From an uncultured Prevotella sp. (lineage in GTDB: Bacteria > Bacteroidota > Bacteroidia > Bacteroidales > Bacteroidaceae), in assembly GCA_937901345.1 (NCBI GenBank), contig CALCHM010000125.1, positions 1-14,182 on the forward strand: 14,182 nucleotides of DNA, read 5' to 3'. Under the pieces are notes generated by a model. The model saw only the letters and a program-made list of their open reading frames with translations. It did no database searches and was not told the DNA's origin. Below, piece after piece: positions 7,069-13,509 of the stretch. Every line of letters starts with the position of its first letter. Position 1 is the first letter of the stretch. The position numbers were made by a program, and so were the translations under genes.

Positions 7069-8622
7069 ATGAGTGAACAATTAAAGAAAATCAAGCAACT
7101 TGTAGAACTCCGTCAGAAGGCACGCCTTGGCGGTGGTGAGGTTGCGATTGAAAAGCAACACGCAAAGGGCAAGGCCACTGCGCGTGAGCGTATCGACCTT
7201 TTGCTCGACAAGGGCTCGTTTGAGGAATTGGATATGTTCAAACTCCACCGTTGTCACGACTTCGGCATGGAGAAGAAGCAATATTTCGGAGACGGTGTTG
7301 TTTGTGGTAGTGGTACCATCAACGGTCGCCTTGTATATGTCTTTGCCCAAGATTTTACTGTGAACGGTGGTTCACTTTCTGAAACAATGGCAGAAAAGAT
7401 TTGCAAGGTGATGGACCTCTCAATGAAGGTTGGTGCGCCTTGTATCGGATTGAACGACTCGGGCGGTGCGCGTATCCAAGAAGGTGTAAACTCATTGGCA
7501 GGTTTTGCTAACATCTTCCAACGCAATATTGAAGCATCGGGTGTTGTGCCCCAGATTTCTGGTATCTGCGGTCCCTGTGCCGGAGGTTCGGTATATTCTC
7601 CTGCACTCACCGACTTTATCGTGATGCTCGAGGGTATTTCTTACATGTTCTTGACTGGTCCAAAGGTGGTAAAGACGGTGACTGGTGAAGACGTAAGTCA
7701 GGAAGATCTTGGTGGTGCATCCGTTCACGCAACAAAGAGTGGCGTATGTCACTTTACAGCGAAGACAGAAGAGGAATTCTCTGGTCTTATTCGCAAGTTG
7801 CTTTCGTATATGCCTCAGAACAACATGGAACGTACTCCCCGAGTGGAATGTACTGACCCCATTGACCGCAAGGAAGATCTCTTGAACGAAATCATCCCCG
7901 ACAATCCCAACATGGCTTACGACATGTATAAGGTGATTGGTGCAATCGTTGACAACGGTGAGTTCATGGAAGTTCAGGCTGGTTATGCGAAGAACATCAT
8001 TATCGGTTTCGCCCGCTTCAATGGTCAGAGCGTAGGTATCGTAGCCAACCAGCCTTCGGTTTATGCTGGTGTGCTTGACTGCAATGCCTCACGTAAGGGT
8101 GCACGCTTCGTACGCTTCTGCGACGCTTTCAACATTCCCATCGTTTCGCTCGTTGACGTTCCCGGTTTCCTCCCCGGCACGGGTCAGGAATACAATGCCG
8201 TGATCAGTCATGGTGCAAAGTTGCTTTACGCTTACGGCGAAGCTACTGTGCCTAAGGTAACAGTGACGCTCCGCAAGAGTTACGGTGGTTCACACATCGT
8301 GATGGGCTGTAAGCAACTCAAGGCTGACCTCAACTATGCTTGGCCTTCTGCTGAAATTGCGGTAATGGGCGCGAGCGGTGCTGTTGCTATTCTCAGCGCT
8401 AAGGCTGCGAAGGAACAGGAAGACCCCAAGGCGTTCCTTGCTCAGAAGGAAAAGGAATACAACGACCTCTTCACGAACCCCTACAAGGCTGCCGAATATG
8501 GTTATATTGACGATGTGATTGAACCACGTAACACACGTTTCCGCATCTGTCGCGCTTTGGCACAGCTTGAAACGAAGATGGAAACGCGTCCTGCAAAGAA
8601 ACACGGCAACGAACCTCTTTAA
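7069..8622 (+). CDS. mmdA: Methylmalonyl-CoA decarboxylase carboxyltransferase subunit (acyl-CoA carboxylase beta family)
   Basis: The subunit moves the carboxyl group between methylmalonyl-CoA (or propionyl-CoA) and the biotin of the carrier protein, the last step of propionate formation in the succinate pathway. The 517 residues match the family length. The N-terminal crotonase-like domain has the CoA-binding/oxyanion motif SGGARIQEG (131-139) and CGPCAGGSVYSPALTDF (167-183). The C-terminal one has LVDVPGFLPGTGQEY (361-375), RKSYGGSHIVMG (402-413) and AWPSAEIAVMGASGAV (424-439). The ATG follows a roughly 150-nt leader. A small subunit gene and a biotin carrier gene follow in the same direction. 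The same fold serves propionyl-CoA carboxylase, and the sequence alone does not settle direction. The absence of a linked biotin carboxylase (accC) favours decarboxylase, but the absent beta subunit weakens this. Confidence 0.9.
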   Translation: MSEQLKKIKQLVELRQKARLGGGEVAIEKQHAKGKATARERIDLLLDKGSFEELDMFKLHRCHDFGMEKKQYFGDGVVCGSGTINGRLVYVFAQDFTVNGGSLSETMAEKICKVMDLSMKVGAPCIGLNDSGGARIQEGVNSLAGFANIFQRNIEASGVVPQISGICGPCAGGSVYSPALTDFIVMLEGISYMFLTGPKVVKTVTGEDVSQEDLGGASVHATKSGVCHFTAKTEEEFSGLIRKLLSYMPQNNMERTPRVECTDPIDRKEDLLNEIIPDNPNMAYDMYKVIGAIVDNGEFMEVQAGYAKNIIIGFARFNGQSVGIVANQPSVYAGVLDCNASRKGARFVRFCDAFNIPIVSLVDVPGFLPGTGQEYNAVISHGAKLLYAYGEATVPKVTVTLRKSYGGSHIVMGCKQLKADLNYAWPSAEIAVMGASGAVAILSAKAAKEQEDPKAFLAQKEKEYNDLFTNPYKAAEYGYIDDVIEPRNTRFRICRALAQLETKMETRPAKKHGNEPL

Positions 8623-8661
8623 TCACGCTCCATCTCCCCACCGTTTTTAATCATTCTGACT

Positions 8662-8931
8662 ATGAAGAAAATCGCTTATACAGTGGGCGGCAAACAATTG
8701 GTCATCACACTCGATGAAAAGCGTGGTTCGATTCGCGCTATCGAAGTAAACGGCAAACCGCTTGAACCTACCGCCGAAGAGATGCCCATTATTGCAGGAG
8801 TAATCAGTCTTGCACTGCTCACGTACGAAACAGAGGTTGTTCACGACGAGGAAACCGACGTTATTACACTCCAAAGACATTGTACGCCTTGGAATTCGCC
8901 GGCTCGACAAATGAATAACGCGCGTAAATAA
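8662..8931 (+). CDS. Small subunit of the mmd operon, OadG-like position
   Basis: The 89-residue protein lies between mmdA and the biotin carrier, where Bacteroidales operons carry a small delta/OadG-type subunit that anchors the complex. Three parts are visible. Residues 1-37 resemble the N-terminus of the biotin carrier encoded next: both begin MK, then Y-V-G, then a short strand ending in VEVNG. Residues about 42-58 (MPIIAGVISLALLTY) are hydrophobic and could be a short membrane or amphipathic helix. The tail has HDEETDVITLQRH and PWNS (78-81 region), which I recall from the small proteins of these operons. The role as assembly or anchoring subunit is inferred from position and this tail. 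It starts 39 bp after the mmdA stop codon, so co-transcription is likely. Confidence 0.7.
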   Translation: MKKIAYTVGGKQLVITLDEKRGSIRAIEVNGKPLEPTAEEMPIIAGVISLALLTYETEVVHDEETDVITLQRHCTPWNSPARQMNNARK

Positions 8932-8963
8932 TTTTAGTCGTAATATAGAGTTATTACTATCCT

Positions 8964-9082
8964 ACAGCCCCCTCCGCCCTTCGGGCACCTCCCCTAACCT
9001 CGGGGAGGATTTTGGGTTACCGACAAACTTAAATTCTCCCCCGAAGTTAGGGGGAGTCCCGCGAATGCGGGGAGGGGCCTGT
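8964..9082. repeat. Palindromic intergenic repeat, about 119 bp, inside the mmd operon
   Basis: A left arm (8964-9009, beginning ACAGCCCCCTCC) and a right arm (9036-9082, ending GGAGGGGCCTGT) are imperfect inverted repeats of about 47 bp around a 26-bp centre. Each arm contains its own small hairpins, for example GCCC-TTC-GGGC (8976-8986), CTCCCCC/GGGGGAG (9036-9055) and CCGC-GAAT-GCGG. The base composition (C/G-rich) contrasts with the AT-rich flanks. It resembles GC-rich palindromic elements scattered between genes in Prevotella and Bacteroides relatives, and fits a REP-like or MITE-like unit. It encodes nothing and carries no transposase. Confidence 0.75.
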
Positions 9083-9131
9083 CAAAATATTTTCAGATAA
9101 CTCCTATATTATTCCCTAACTTTTTGAAGCA

Positions 9132-9587
9132 ATGAAACAATACAACTACAAAGTAAATGGAGTGGATTATGAAGTGACTATCAACTCCATTAAGGGACAA
9201 ATCGCTTCAGTAGAAGTCAACGGAATGTCCTTCAACGTAGAAATCATCGGTTCTGCGCTTGCAGAGGGTGACCTTCCAACAATGGGAACTGCAACCCCCG
9301 CAGCTGCAAGTGCCGCACCCGCAAAGGCAGAAGTAAAACCCGCCGCACCTGCAACGAAGGGTGCTGCAGGAGATGGAACACCCGTAAAAGCACCTCTCCC
9401 TGGTGTTGTAACAAAGGTGCTCGTAGCTGAAGGCGATGCCGTAAAAAAGGGCGATGTTGTACTTGTGCTTGAAGCCATGAAGATGGAAAATAACATCACG
9501 GCAGAGAACGACGGAAAGGTTACTGGCGTTTGCTGTGCACCTGGAGACAGCGTGATGGAAGGAACTACGCTTATCACTATCGGATAA
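9132..9587 (+). CDS. Biotin carboxyl carrier subunit of the decarboxylase
   Basis: The 151-residue protein carries the biotin that shuttles CO2 in the methylmalonyl-CoA decarboxylase (MmdC/AccB type). Residues 1-42 form a short beta-rich N-terminal domain (YKVNGVDYEVTI, IASVEVNGMSF). Residues about 52-84 are a Pro/Ala/Lys flexible linker, and about 85-151 are the biotinyl domain. The biotinylation motif EAMKMEN (114-120) is intact with K117 as acceptor, and APLPG (87-91) and the final strand are normal. The start codon is supported by the alignment with the small upstream subunit. A gap of 200 bp, occupied by the palindromic repeat, separates it from that subunit. An AAGGAGG site follows the stop codon, but no gene follows. 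The mmdC name is plausible, but the exact complex is not proven. Confidence 0.92.
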   Translation: MKQYNYKVNGVDYEVTINSIKGQIASVEVNGMSFNVEIIGSALAEGDLPTMGTATPAAASAAPAKAEVKPAAPATKGAAGDGTPVKAPLPGVVTKVLVAEGDAVKKGDVVLVLEAMKMENNITAENDGKVTGVCCAPGDSVMEGTTLITIG

Positions 9588-9680
9588 GACATTAAGGAGG
9601 AAACAACAGGTTGCTAGCAATATCAACAATAACGACTGAAACTACGAAACTTGAAGTCACCCTTCGCCAAAAGAAAAGTC

Positions 9681-9716
9681 AGCGGAGCAGCCCATGGGTT
9701 GCTCCGCTACTTTTTT
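9681..9716 (+). terminator. Rho-independent terminator of the mmd operon
   Basis: AGCGGAGCA (9681-9689) pairs with TGCTCCGCT (9700-9708), the stem extends inward through CCC/GGG, and ACTTTTTT follows. It lies about 95 bp after the carrier gene and closes the operon. Confidence 0.9.
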
Positions 9717-9725
9717 ATAATGACC

Positions 9726-9758
9726 TTTGGGTGGTATCCAGAAATTATGGTAATTTTG
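9726..9758 (+). promoter_or_regulatory. Bacteroidota-type promoter of the ATPase-DUF4435 unit
   Basis: TTTG (9726-9729), a 21-bp spacer and TAATTTTG (9751-9758) match the consensus. It lies directly after the mmd terminator, so the downstream genes are separately transcribed with a leader of about 45 nt. The leader contains a small inverted repeat, CCTCT and AGAGG (9766-9782 region). Confidence 0.7.
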
Positions 9759-9811
9759 CAACACCCCTCTGTCTGTAAGAGGTTATCCCATTAGAATTTA
9801 ACACTTAGGTT

Positions 9812-10639
9812 ATGATAAAATACGCCGACTACATTCACCGCCTTGAAATCAAAAGTTTGTGGAGCGGGCACAAGCATATCGTTTGGGAATTACAGCCTGG
9901 AGTGAATGTGCTAAGCGGAGGAAATGGGGCTGGGAAAAGCACGATTCTTAACCGCATGGAGCAACACTTACGCACCGCCCCTGTGAGCGGAGAAATAGTG
10001 AGTGGGACCCACCTAGGTGTAACGATCGACTTCTCACCTGCTGACGCAACAAACATTCGGTATGACATCATCCGTTCCTTCGATCGCCAACTGCTACAGG
10101 GCGACCGGTTGCGCACACTTACTGATGCTGCGGTATCAACAGAATTAGACTGGCAACTCTATCAACTTCAACGCCGCTACTTGGACTATCAGGTGAACGT
10201 GGGCAACCGTATGATCCAACTCTTGACAAGTGGCGCACCCAATGCCAAGGAGGAAGCTACGGAGGCGGCGGTATATAAAACCATGTTCCTCGATCTTGTT
10301 GATGACCTCTTTTCTGAGACGGGGAAGCGCATTGACCGCACCTGCAACGAGTTAAGTTTTTCTCAATTTGGGGAAACACTCACTCCCTACAAACTTTCAA
10401 GTGGCGAGAAGCAAATGCTTATCATTCTGCTCACGGCACTCACCCAAGACCGACAACCCTACGTGCTCTTCATGGATGAACCCGAAGCTAGTCTCCATTT
10501 CGAGTGGCAAAAGCGCTTGATTGATATGGTACTCCAACTGAATCCCAACGCCCAGATTATCCTCACCACCCATTCACCTGCAGTAGTCATGAATGGTTGG
10601 GCCGACTGCGTGACGGAGATGAGTGAGATAACGATGTAA
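9812..10639 (+). CDS. ABC/AAA-type ATPase, partner of the DUF4435 protein
   Basis: The 275-residue soluble ATPase is of the RecF/SMC-like ABC class (AAA_21 or AAA_15 type). Walker A is GGNGAGKST (36-44, K42), preceded by a typical ELQPGVNVLSG strand. The ABC signature is LSSGEKQ (195-201), Walker B with catalytic acid is VLFMDEPEASLH (218-229, D222, E223), and the H-loop is TTHSP (252-256, H254). Only about 150 residues separate Walker A from the signature, so there is no long coiled-coil hinge, and the protein is small for the class. It is followed after 108 bp by a DUF4435 gene. ATPase plus DUF4435 is the gene pair of the PARIS defence system (AriA, AriB). A housekeeping pair conserved in Bacteroidales is an alternative. 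Identification as an ATPase is firm; the function is inferred. Confidence 0.88.
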   Translation: MIKYADYIHRLEIKSLWSGHKHIVWELQPGVNVLSGGNGAGKSTILNRMEQHLRTAPVSGEIVSGTHLGVTIDFSPADATNIRYDIIRSFDRQLLQGDRLRTLTDAAVSTELDWQLYQLQRRYLDYQVNVGNRMIQLLTSGAPNAKEEATEAAVYKTMFLDLVDDLFSETGKRIDRTCNELSFSQFGETLTPYKLSSGEKQMLIILLTALTQDRQPYVLFMDEPEASLHFEWQKRLIDMVLQLNPNAQIILTTHSPAVVMNGWADCVTEMSEITM

Positions 10640-10686
10640 GGTCTTAAGTTAAGGTTATAAGGTCACTTCGCTTTAAGGTTGTAAGG
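10637..10686 (+). repeat. Five TAAGG copies between the ATPase and DUF4435 genes
   Basis: TAAGG occurs at 10637, 10650, 10658, 10674 and 10682. The pairs form two 12-bp near-identical units, AAGGTTATAAGG (10651-10662) and AAGGTTGTAAGG (10675-10686). The first copy includes the ATPase stop codon. A pyrimidine-rich stretch with two TTTCTCATTT copies follows up to the next ATG. No promoter consensus is visible, so the two genes are probably co-transcribed. Confidence 0.5.
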
Positions 10687-10747
10687 ACTTTGCTGAACAC
10701 ACTCCGGACGGACTTTCTCATTTCTCCTTTCTCATTTTCTTCCCCCC

Positions 10748-11773
10748 ATGCCCTCCCTCTCTACCTACATATCCTCCCAATACGTCCAAGCGGCCAACCG
10801 CTTGGCGGGGAAGCATGCACGGAAGAGCATTGTGGCCTATGTAGAAAGTTTTGACGATGTCGCTTTCTGGAGTACATTACTCCGTCCGTTGGAAACAGAA
10901 GAGTGCTACTTTGAGGTCATGCTCCCTTCTAAGACCTCGCTTTGTAAGGGCAAGAAAATTGCCTTGGCCAATCAACTCGGTCCTCACATGATTGCCTGTG
11001 TGGATGCTGACTATGACTACCTCATGCAAGGAGCGTCGCCTACTTCGGAGCAGGTATGCAATTCGCCTTACGTATTCCACACGCTCGTCTATGCGATTGA
11101 GAATTTTCATTGTCATGCCAGTTCGCTACATAACGTATGCGTTGCAGCCACACTTAATGACCGACACGTATTCGACTTTGAGGCATTCATGCGGGATTTC
11201 TCAGAAATAATCCATCCGTTATTTGTATGGAACGTGTGGTGCTATCGCGAAGGGAAGTTCAAGCAATTTTCGATGGCAGACTTCTACCGCATTGTGCGTC
11301 TTCACGACATCAACCTGTATCACCCCGAGCAGGAACTCAACGACCTACGCCGGCGCGTAAACTCCAAGATTGCACGCTTGCAACACCAATTTCCCGAAGC
11401 CAAAAAGGGGTATAAACCCTTGAAGGCAGAACTTATTGAATTAGGTGTTACGCCTGAGACGACCTATCTCTTTATGCGTGGTCATGATTTGCTAGACGGC
11501 ATCGTGGCATTGCTTACGTCCAAGGTCTGTGACATGCTACGCAGAGAGCGCGAACGCGACATTCATAAGTATGCCGAGCATGCCAAACAAATGCAAAATG
11601 AATTGGCGTCTTACCAACACTCCGTGGCACCAGTTGAAGACGTGCTGAAACATCACAACGGTTATGCTACTACACCTCAATATCTATGGGTGCAAGATCA
11701 ATTAAAGCGTTTCCTCGAACAGCACACTCCCAAGCAACAAGATGCAACGCCACCATCCCCAAACGCTGAATGA
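10748..11773 (+). CDS. DUF4435 protein with TOPRIM-like acidic motifs (AriB-like)
   Basis: The 341-residue protein fits the DUF4435 family, which has a TOPRIM/OLD-like nuclease fold. Near the N-terminus IVAYVESFDDVAFW (28-41) gives the conserved Glu (E33) followed by an acidic pair. ACVDADYDYL (83-92) gives the DxDxD motif (D86, D88, D90) at a strand end. YAIENF (115-120) matches the conserved Tyr-x-Ile-Glu-Asn segment. FMRGHDLLDGI (242-252) matches the late Gly-His region. Residues about 262-292 are highly charged and probably helical, and the last 15 are a Pro/Gln-rich tail. All acidic residues expected for metal-dependent phosphodiester cleavage are present. In PARIS the equivalent AriB is a nuclease freed by its ATPase when a phage trigger appears. 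Whether this protein cuts nucleic acid is inferred. Confidence 0.8.
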   Translation: MPSLSTYISSQYVQAANRLAGKHARKSIVAYVESFDDVAFWSTLLRPLETEECYFEVMLPSKTSLCKGKKIALANQLGPHMIACVDADYDYLMQGASPTSEQVCNSPYVFHTLVYAIENFHCHASSLHNVCVAATLNDRHVFDFEAFMRDFSEIIHPLFVWNVWCYREGKFKQFSMADFYRIVRLHDINLYHPEQELNDLRRRVNSKIARLQHQFPEAKKGYKPLKAELIELGVTPETTYLFMRGHDLLDGIVALLTSKVCDMLRRERERDIHKYAEHAKQMQNELASYQHSVAPVEDVLKHHNGYATTPQYLWVQDQLKRFLEQHTPKQQDATPPSPNAE

Positions 11774-11818
11774 ACCCAAAACATCCAGTTCCATCAGACC
11801 ATTCCCTGTAACACATTC

Positions 11819-12493
11819 ATGAAACTACAAACTATGACTTTTAGAAGAAACCTCACACTCATACTTCTCCTACTGCTCTCCTTCTCTCTACATGCCCAAC
11901 AATCACGAAAACAAGAGCGCAGTGCCACACCCTTTGCAAATGCAAACTTTAAGCGTGCCAAGATTCTCCAACCCTTTGGTAAATTCGTTTGGGCAGAAGC
12001 CAACATCTTCTTAAAGGACGCTTCGCTTTGCTTTGTTGAGAATGACACCATTAAGAAGGCATTCGTTGACAAAGTCATCGCGGTTCAGTTCGACTCTGCC
12101 ACCTATCGCAAGGTGGAAAATAAGCAAATGGGACTTGTGATTGCAGAAAAGAAATACAACTGCCTTGTCCGCGTACGCACTATCGACATGAAGCAATATA
12201 CCGAAGAGCATGACGGGACGCAGAACGCAGGATACCTGGAGTTTGACGGCATCGGACGCATGCAAAACGAGTTTATTGACCTCCACAATGAAGCATTTCT
12301 TGAAAAGGGTTTCCCTGTAAAGGATAAATATTTCTTCATCATCAAGGGAAAATGCGTAGTGGCAAACGAGTCACACATTGAACGAGAAATTAGCAAGGAA
12401 CACATGGACGCATTTAAGAAACTCATGCGCGACCAATGGTGGAGTTGGCGCGACGAGGAGTCCCTTAAAATGCTACTCGAATTCCTACCTTAA
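11819..12493 (+). CDS. Exported protein of unknown function
   Basis: I do not recognise this protein. The 224-residue product has a clear signal peptide: basic TFRRN (6-11), a Leu-rich core (12-22) and a likely cleavage at LHA-Q (about 26). The mature part of about 198 residues is soluble, rich in Lys, Glu and aromatic residues, without cysteine pairs or repeats that point to a fold. The internal ATG at 11834 would give a more classical signal peptide and may be the real start. The gene lies 45 bp after the DUF4435 stop codon without a visible promoter and before a good terminator, so it probably belongs to the same transcript. Whether it acts with its neighbours is unknown, since its destination is the envelope and theirs the cytoplasm. 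Confidence 0.8.
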   Translation: MKLQTMTFRRNLTLILLLLLSFSLHAQQSRKQERSATPFANANFKRAKILQPFGKFVWAEANIFLKDASLCFVENDTIKKAFVDKVIAVQFDSATYRKVENKQMGLVIAEKKYNCLVRVRTIDMKQYTEEHDGTQNAGYLEFDGIGRMQNEFIDLHNEAFLEKGFPVKDKYFFIIKGKCVVANESHIEREISKEHMDAFKKLMRDQWWSWRDEESLKMLLEFLP

Positions 12494-12510
12494 AAGTTAG
12501 AATATATACA

Positions 12511-12552
12511 AAAGAGGAGGGAGTGTTAAAACTAGCACTTCCTCCTCCTTTT
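12511..12552 (+). terminator. Rho-independent terminator after the exported-protein gene
   Basis: GAGGAGGGAGTG (12514-12525) pairs with CACTTCCTCCTC (12536-12547) with one internal bulge or mismatch. The flanks are A-rich before and CTTTTG after. It lies about 20 bp after the stop codon at 12493. Confidence 0.75.
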
Positions 12553-12683
12553 GCTCTAAAAGGTACTATGGAAAGTTTCCTATAGGTAGTTCATACGTTC
12601 TCTCGGTTTTACGGGTGCTCACCTGCCATTCATCGTGAATTCCCAACCATTTACCACACACTACAACAAACGCACTTACAAGC

Positions 12684-12739
12684 GCCGTTCGATTGCCGTT
12701 CGATTGCCGTTCGAATAGCATACAAACACCATTCGAACG
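12684..12739. repeat. 11-bp tandem repeat (3 copies) joined to an inverted half-site
   Basis: GCCGTTCGATT occurs at 12684-12694 and 12695-12705, and as GCCGTTCGAAT at 12706-12716. The end of the third copy, CGTTCGAAT (12708-12716), is matched by its exact inverse ATTCGAACG (12731-12739) after 14 bp. Function is unknown; an array of protein-binding half-sites is possible. Confidence 0.75.
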
Positions 12740-12940
12740 ACAGGACTACGCAAGGTTATAATATAGCAGCTATTTCATGTATGGAGAAAGTCCTACTCAT
12801 AAAGCGGCAACAAAAAACATCCCCAACAAACTTAGAGCATTGTTCCCGTCTATTTTTTAGGGGTAACAGAAGAGCGAGCAAGGATTTCTAACTTCGAACG
12901 ACGCAAAAAGAAAGGAGATAGTTCCAAAATATTTTGATAA

Positions 12941-13095
12941 TTATCCGTGACAGTCGTGAAGGACAATAAATGAAGGCAAAAATTGTCCGTGACGGTCGTA
13001 AAGGATAATAAATGAGGGCAAAAATTATCCGTGACGGTCGTGAAGGATAATAAATGAGGGCAAAAATTGTCCGTGACGGTCGTGAAGGACAATAA
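12941..13095. repeat. 42-bp tandem repeat, 3.7 copies
   Basis: Units begin at 12941, 12983, 13025 and 13067; the last stops after 29 bases. Each unit has TTRTCC, a core GTGACGGTCGTGAA and GGAYAA, then an A-rich spacer ending in CAAAAA. Copies differ at only a few positions. TTRTCC and GGAYAA are inverse of each other, so each unit, or each junction between units, can form a 6-bp stem. The unit length and the lack of varying spacers rule out a CRISPR array. Confidence 0.9.
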
Positions 13096-13149
13096 TGGTG
13101 ACCGATAGGTAGCACACCAAAGCGAGTAGTCTGTTTACAGCAACAAAAC

Positions 13150-13176
13150 GGGGACTGCCCATTACGGACGGTCCCC
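13150..13176. repeat. Hairpin-forming inverted repeat
   Basis: GGGGACTG (13150-13157) pairs with CGGTCCCC (13169-13176) with one G-T wobble and an 11-nt loop. It is followed by ATTTG but no long T-run, so it is a weak terminator at best. It lies about 55 bp after the 42-bp repeat. Confidence 0.5.
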
Positions 13177-13444
13177 ATTTGATTCATGCTTCACGCATGA
13201 CAATCGACTTGTTTACATCCAGCCTGTTGATCATGCCTCTTCTTTATAGGAGCACAGACTTTCAAAGCAATTCTCTACTCATAAATTTTGGTCTCATACA
13301 CAGAAAAAATCCGTTAGCCCATATTTTGCCAACCACAAAATGTTGGCAGATAATAAAGCATTCACCCAAATTTAGTCAACCCTGAAACGTTGCGCCTCCC
13401 GCTGCAAACACTTGCTAGTGATTCTCAACATTAACGAATAAGGC

Positions 13445-13480
13445 AAAAAAGGGGAGTGTCAGTTTTGACACTCCCTCTTT
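13445..13480 (-). terminator. Terminator of pckA, possibly bidirectional
   Basis: GGGAGTGTCA (13452-13461) and TGACACTCCC (13466-13475) form a perfect 10-bp stem with a 4-nt loop. Read on the minus strand it is followed by CTTTTTTG, which makes it the terminator of pckA, about 35 bp past its stop codon. A T-rich run on the plus side could serve the opposite direction too. Confidence 0.9.
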
Positions 13481-13509
13481 ATTAATATTGCTTCAAAATG
13501 AAGTTCAGA

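Larger units (their letters stand above)
12553..13450. other. Long non-coding stretch with repeats and hairpins
   Basis: No convincing gene lies in these roughly 900 bp. Short open frames at 12850-13187 (minus) run through the 42-bp repeat in more than one frame, because 42 is a multiple of three. A 68-codon plus frame at 13179-13385 has no recognisable feature. Structure consists of the 11-bp and 42-bp repeats listed separately, a GGGGACTG/CGGTCCCC hairpin (13150-13176) and a TGCCAAC/GTTGGCA hairpin (13327-13348). It separates the ATPase-DUF4435 unit from pckA. Confidence 0.6.

Noticed and set aside
9167..9629. Minus-strand open frames (about 140 codons) opposite the biotin carrier
   Set aside because: They are mirror images of the Ala/Pro-rich linker and the biotinyl domain coding sequence, with no independent support.
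12700..12725. TTCGAAT sequences resembling a tRNA T-loop
   Set aside because: No acceptor, D or anticodon stems can be placed around them; they belong to the 11-bp repeat.
12941..13095. Possible CRISPR array
   Set aside because: The copies are directly adjacent 42-bp units with no unique spacers, and no cas genes are near.
12850..13187. Two overlapping minus-strand frames encoding 14-residue repeats
   Set aside because: The repeat unit of 42 bp keeps every frame open, and the two frames translate the same DNA. The flanking residues show no family, so tandem non-coding DNA explains it better.
13179..13385. Plus-strand frame of 68 codons
   Set aside because: No ribosome-binding or promoter signal, no domain, AT-rich non-coding composition, and it spans a hairpin.
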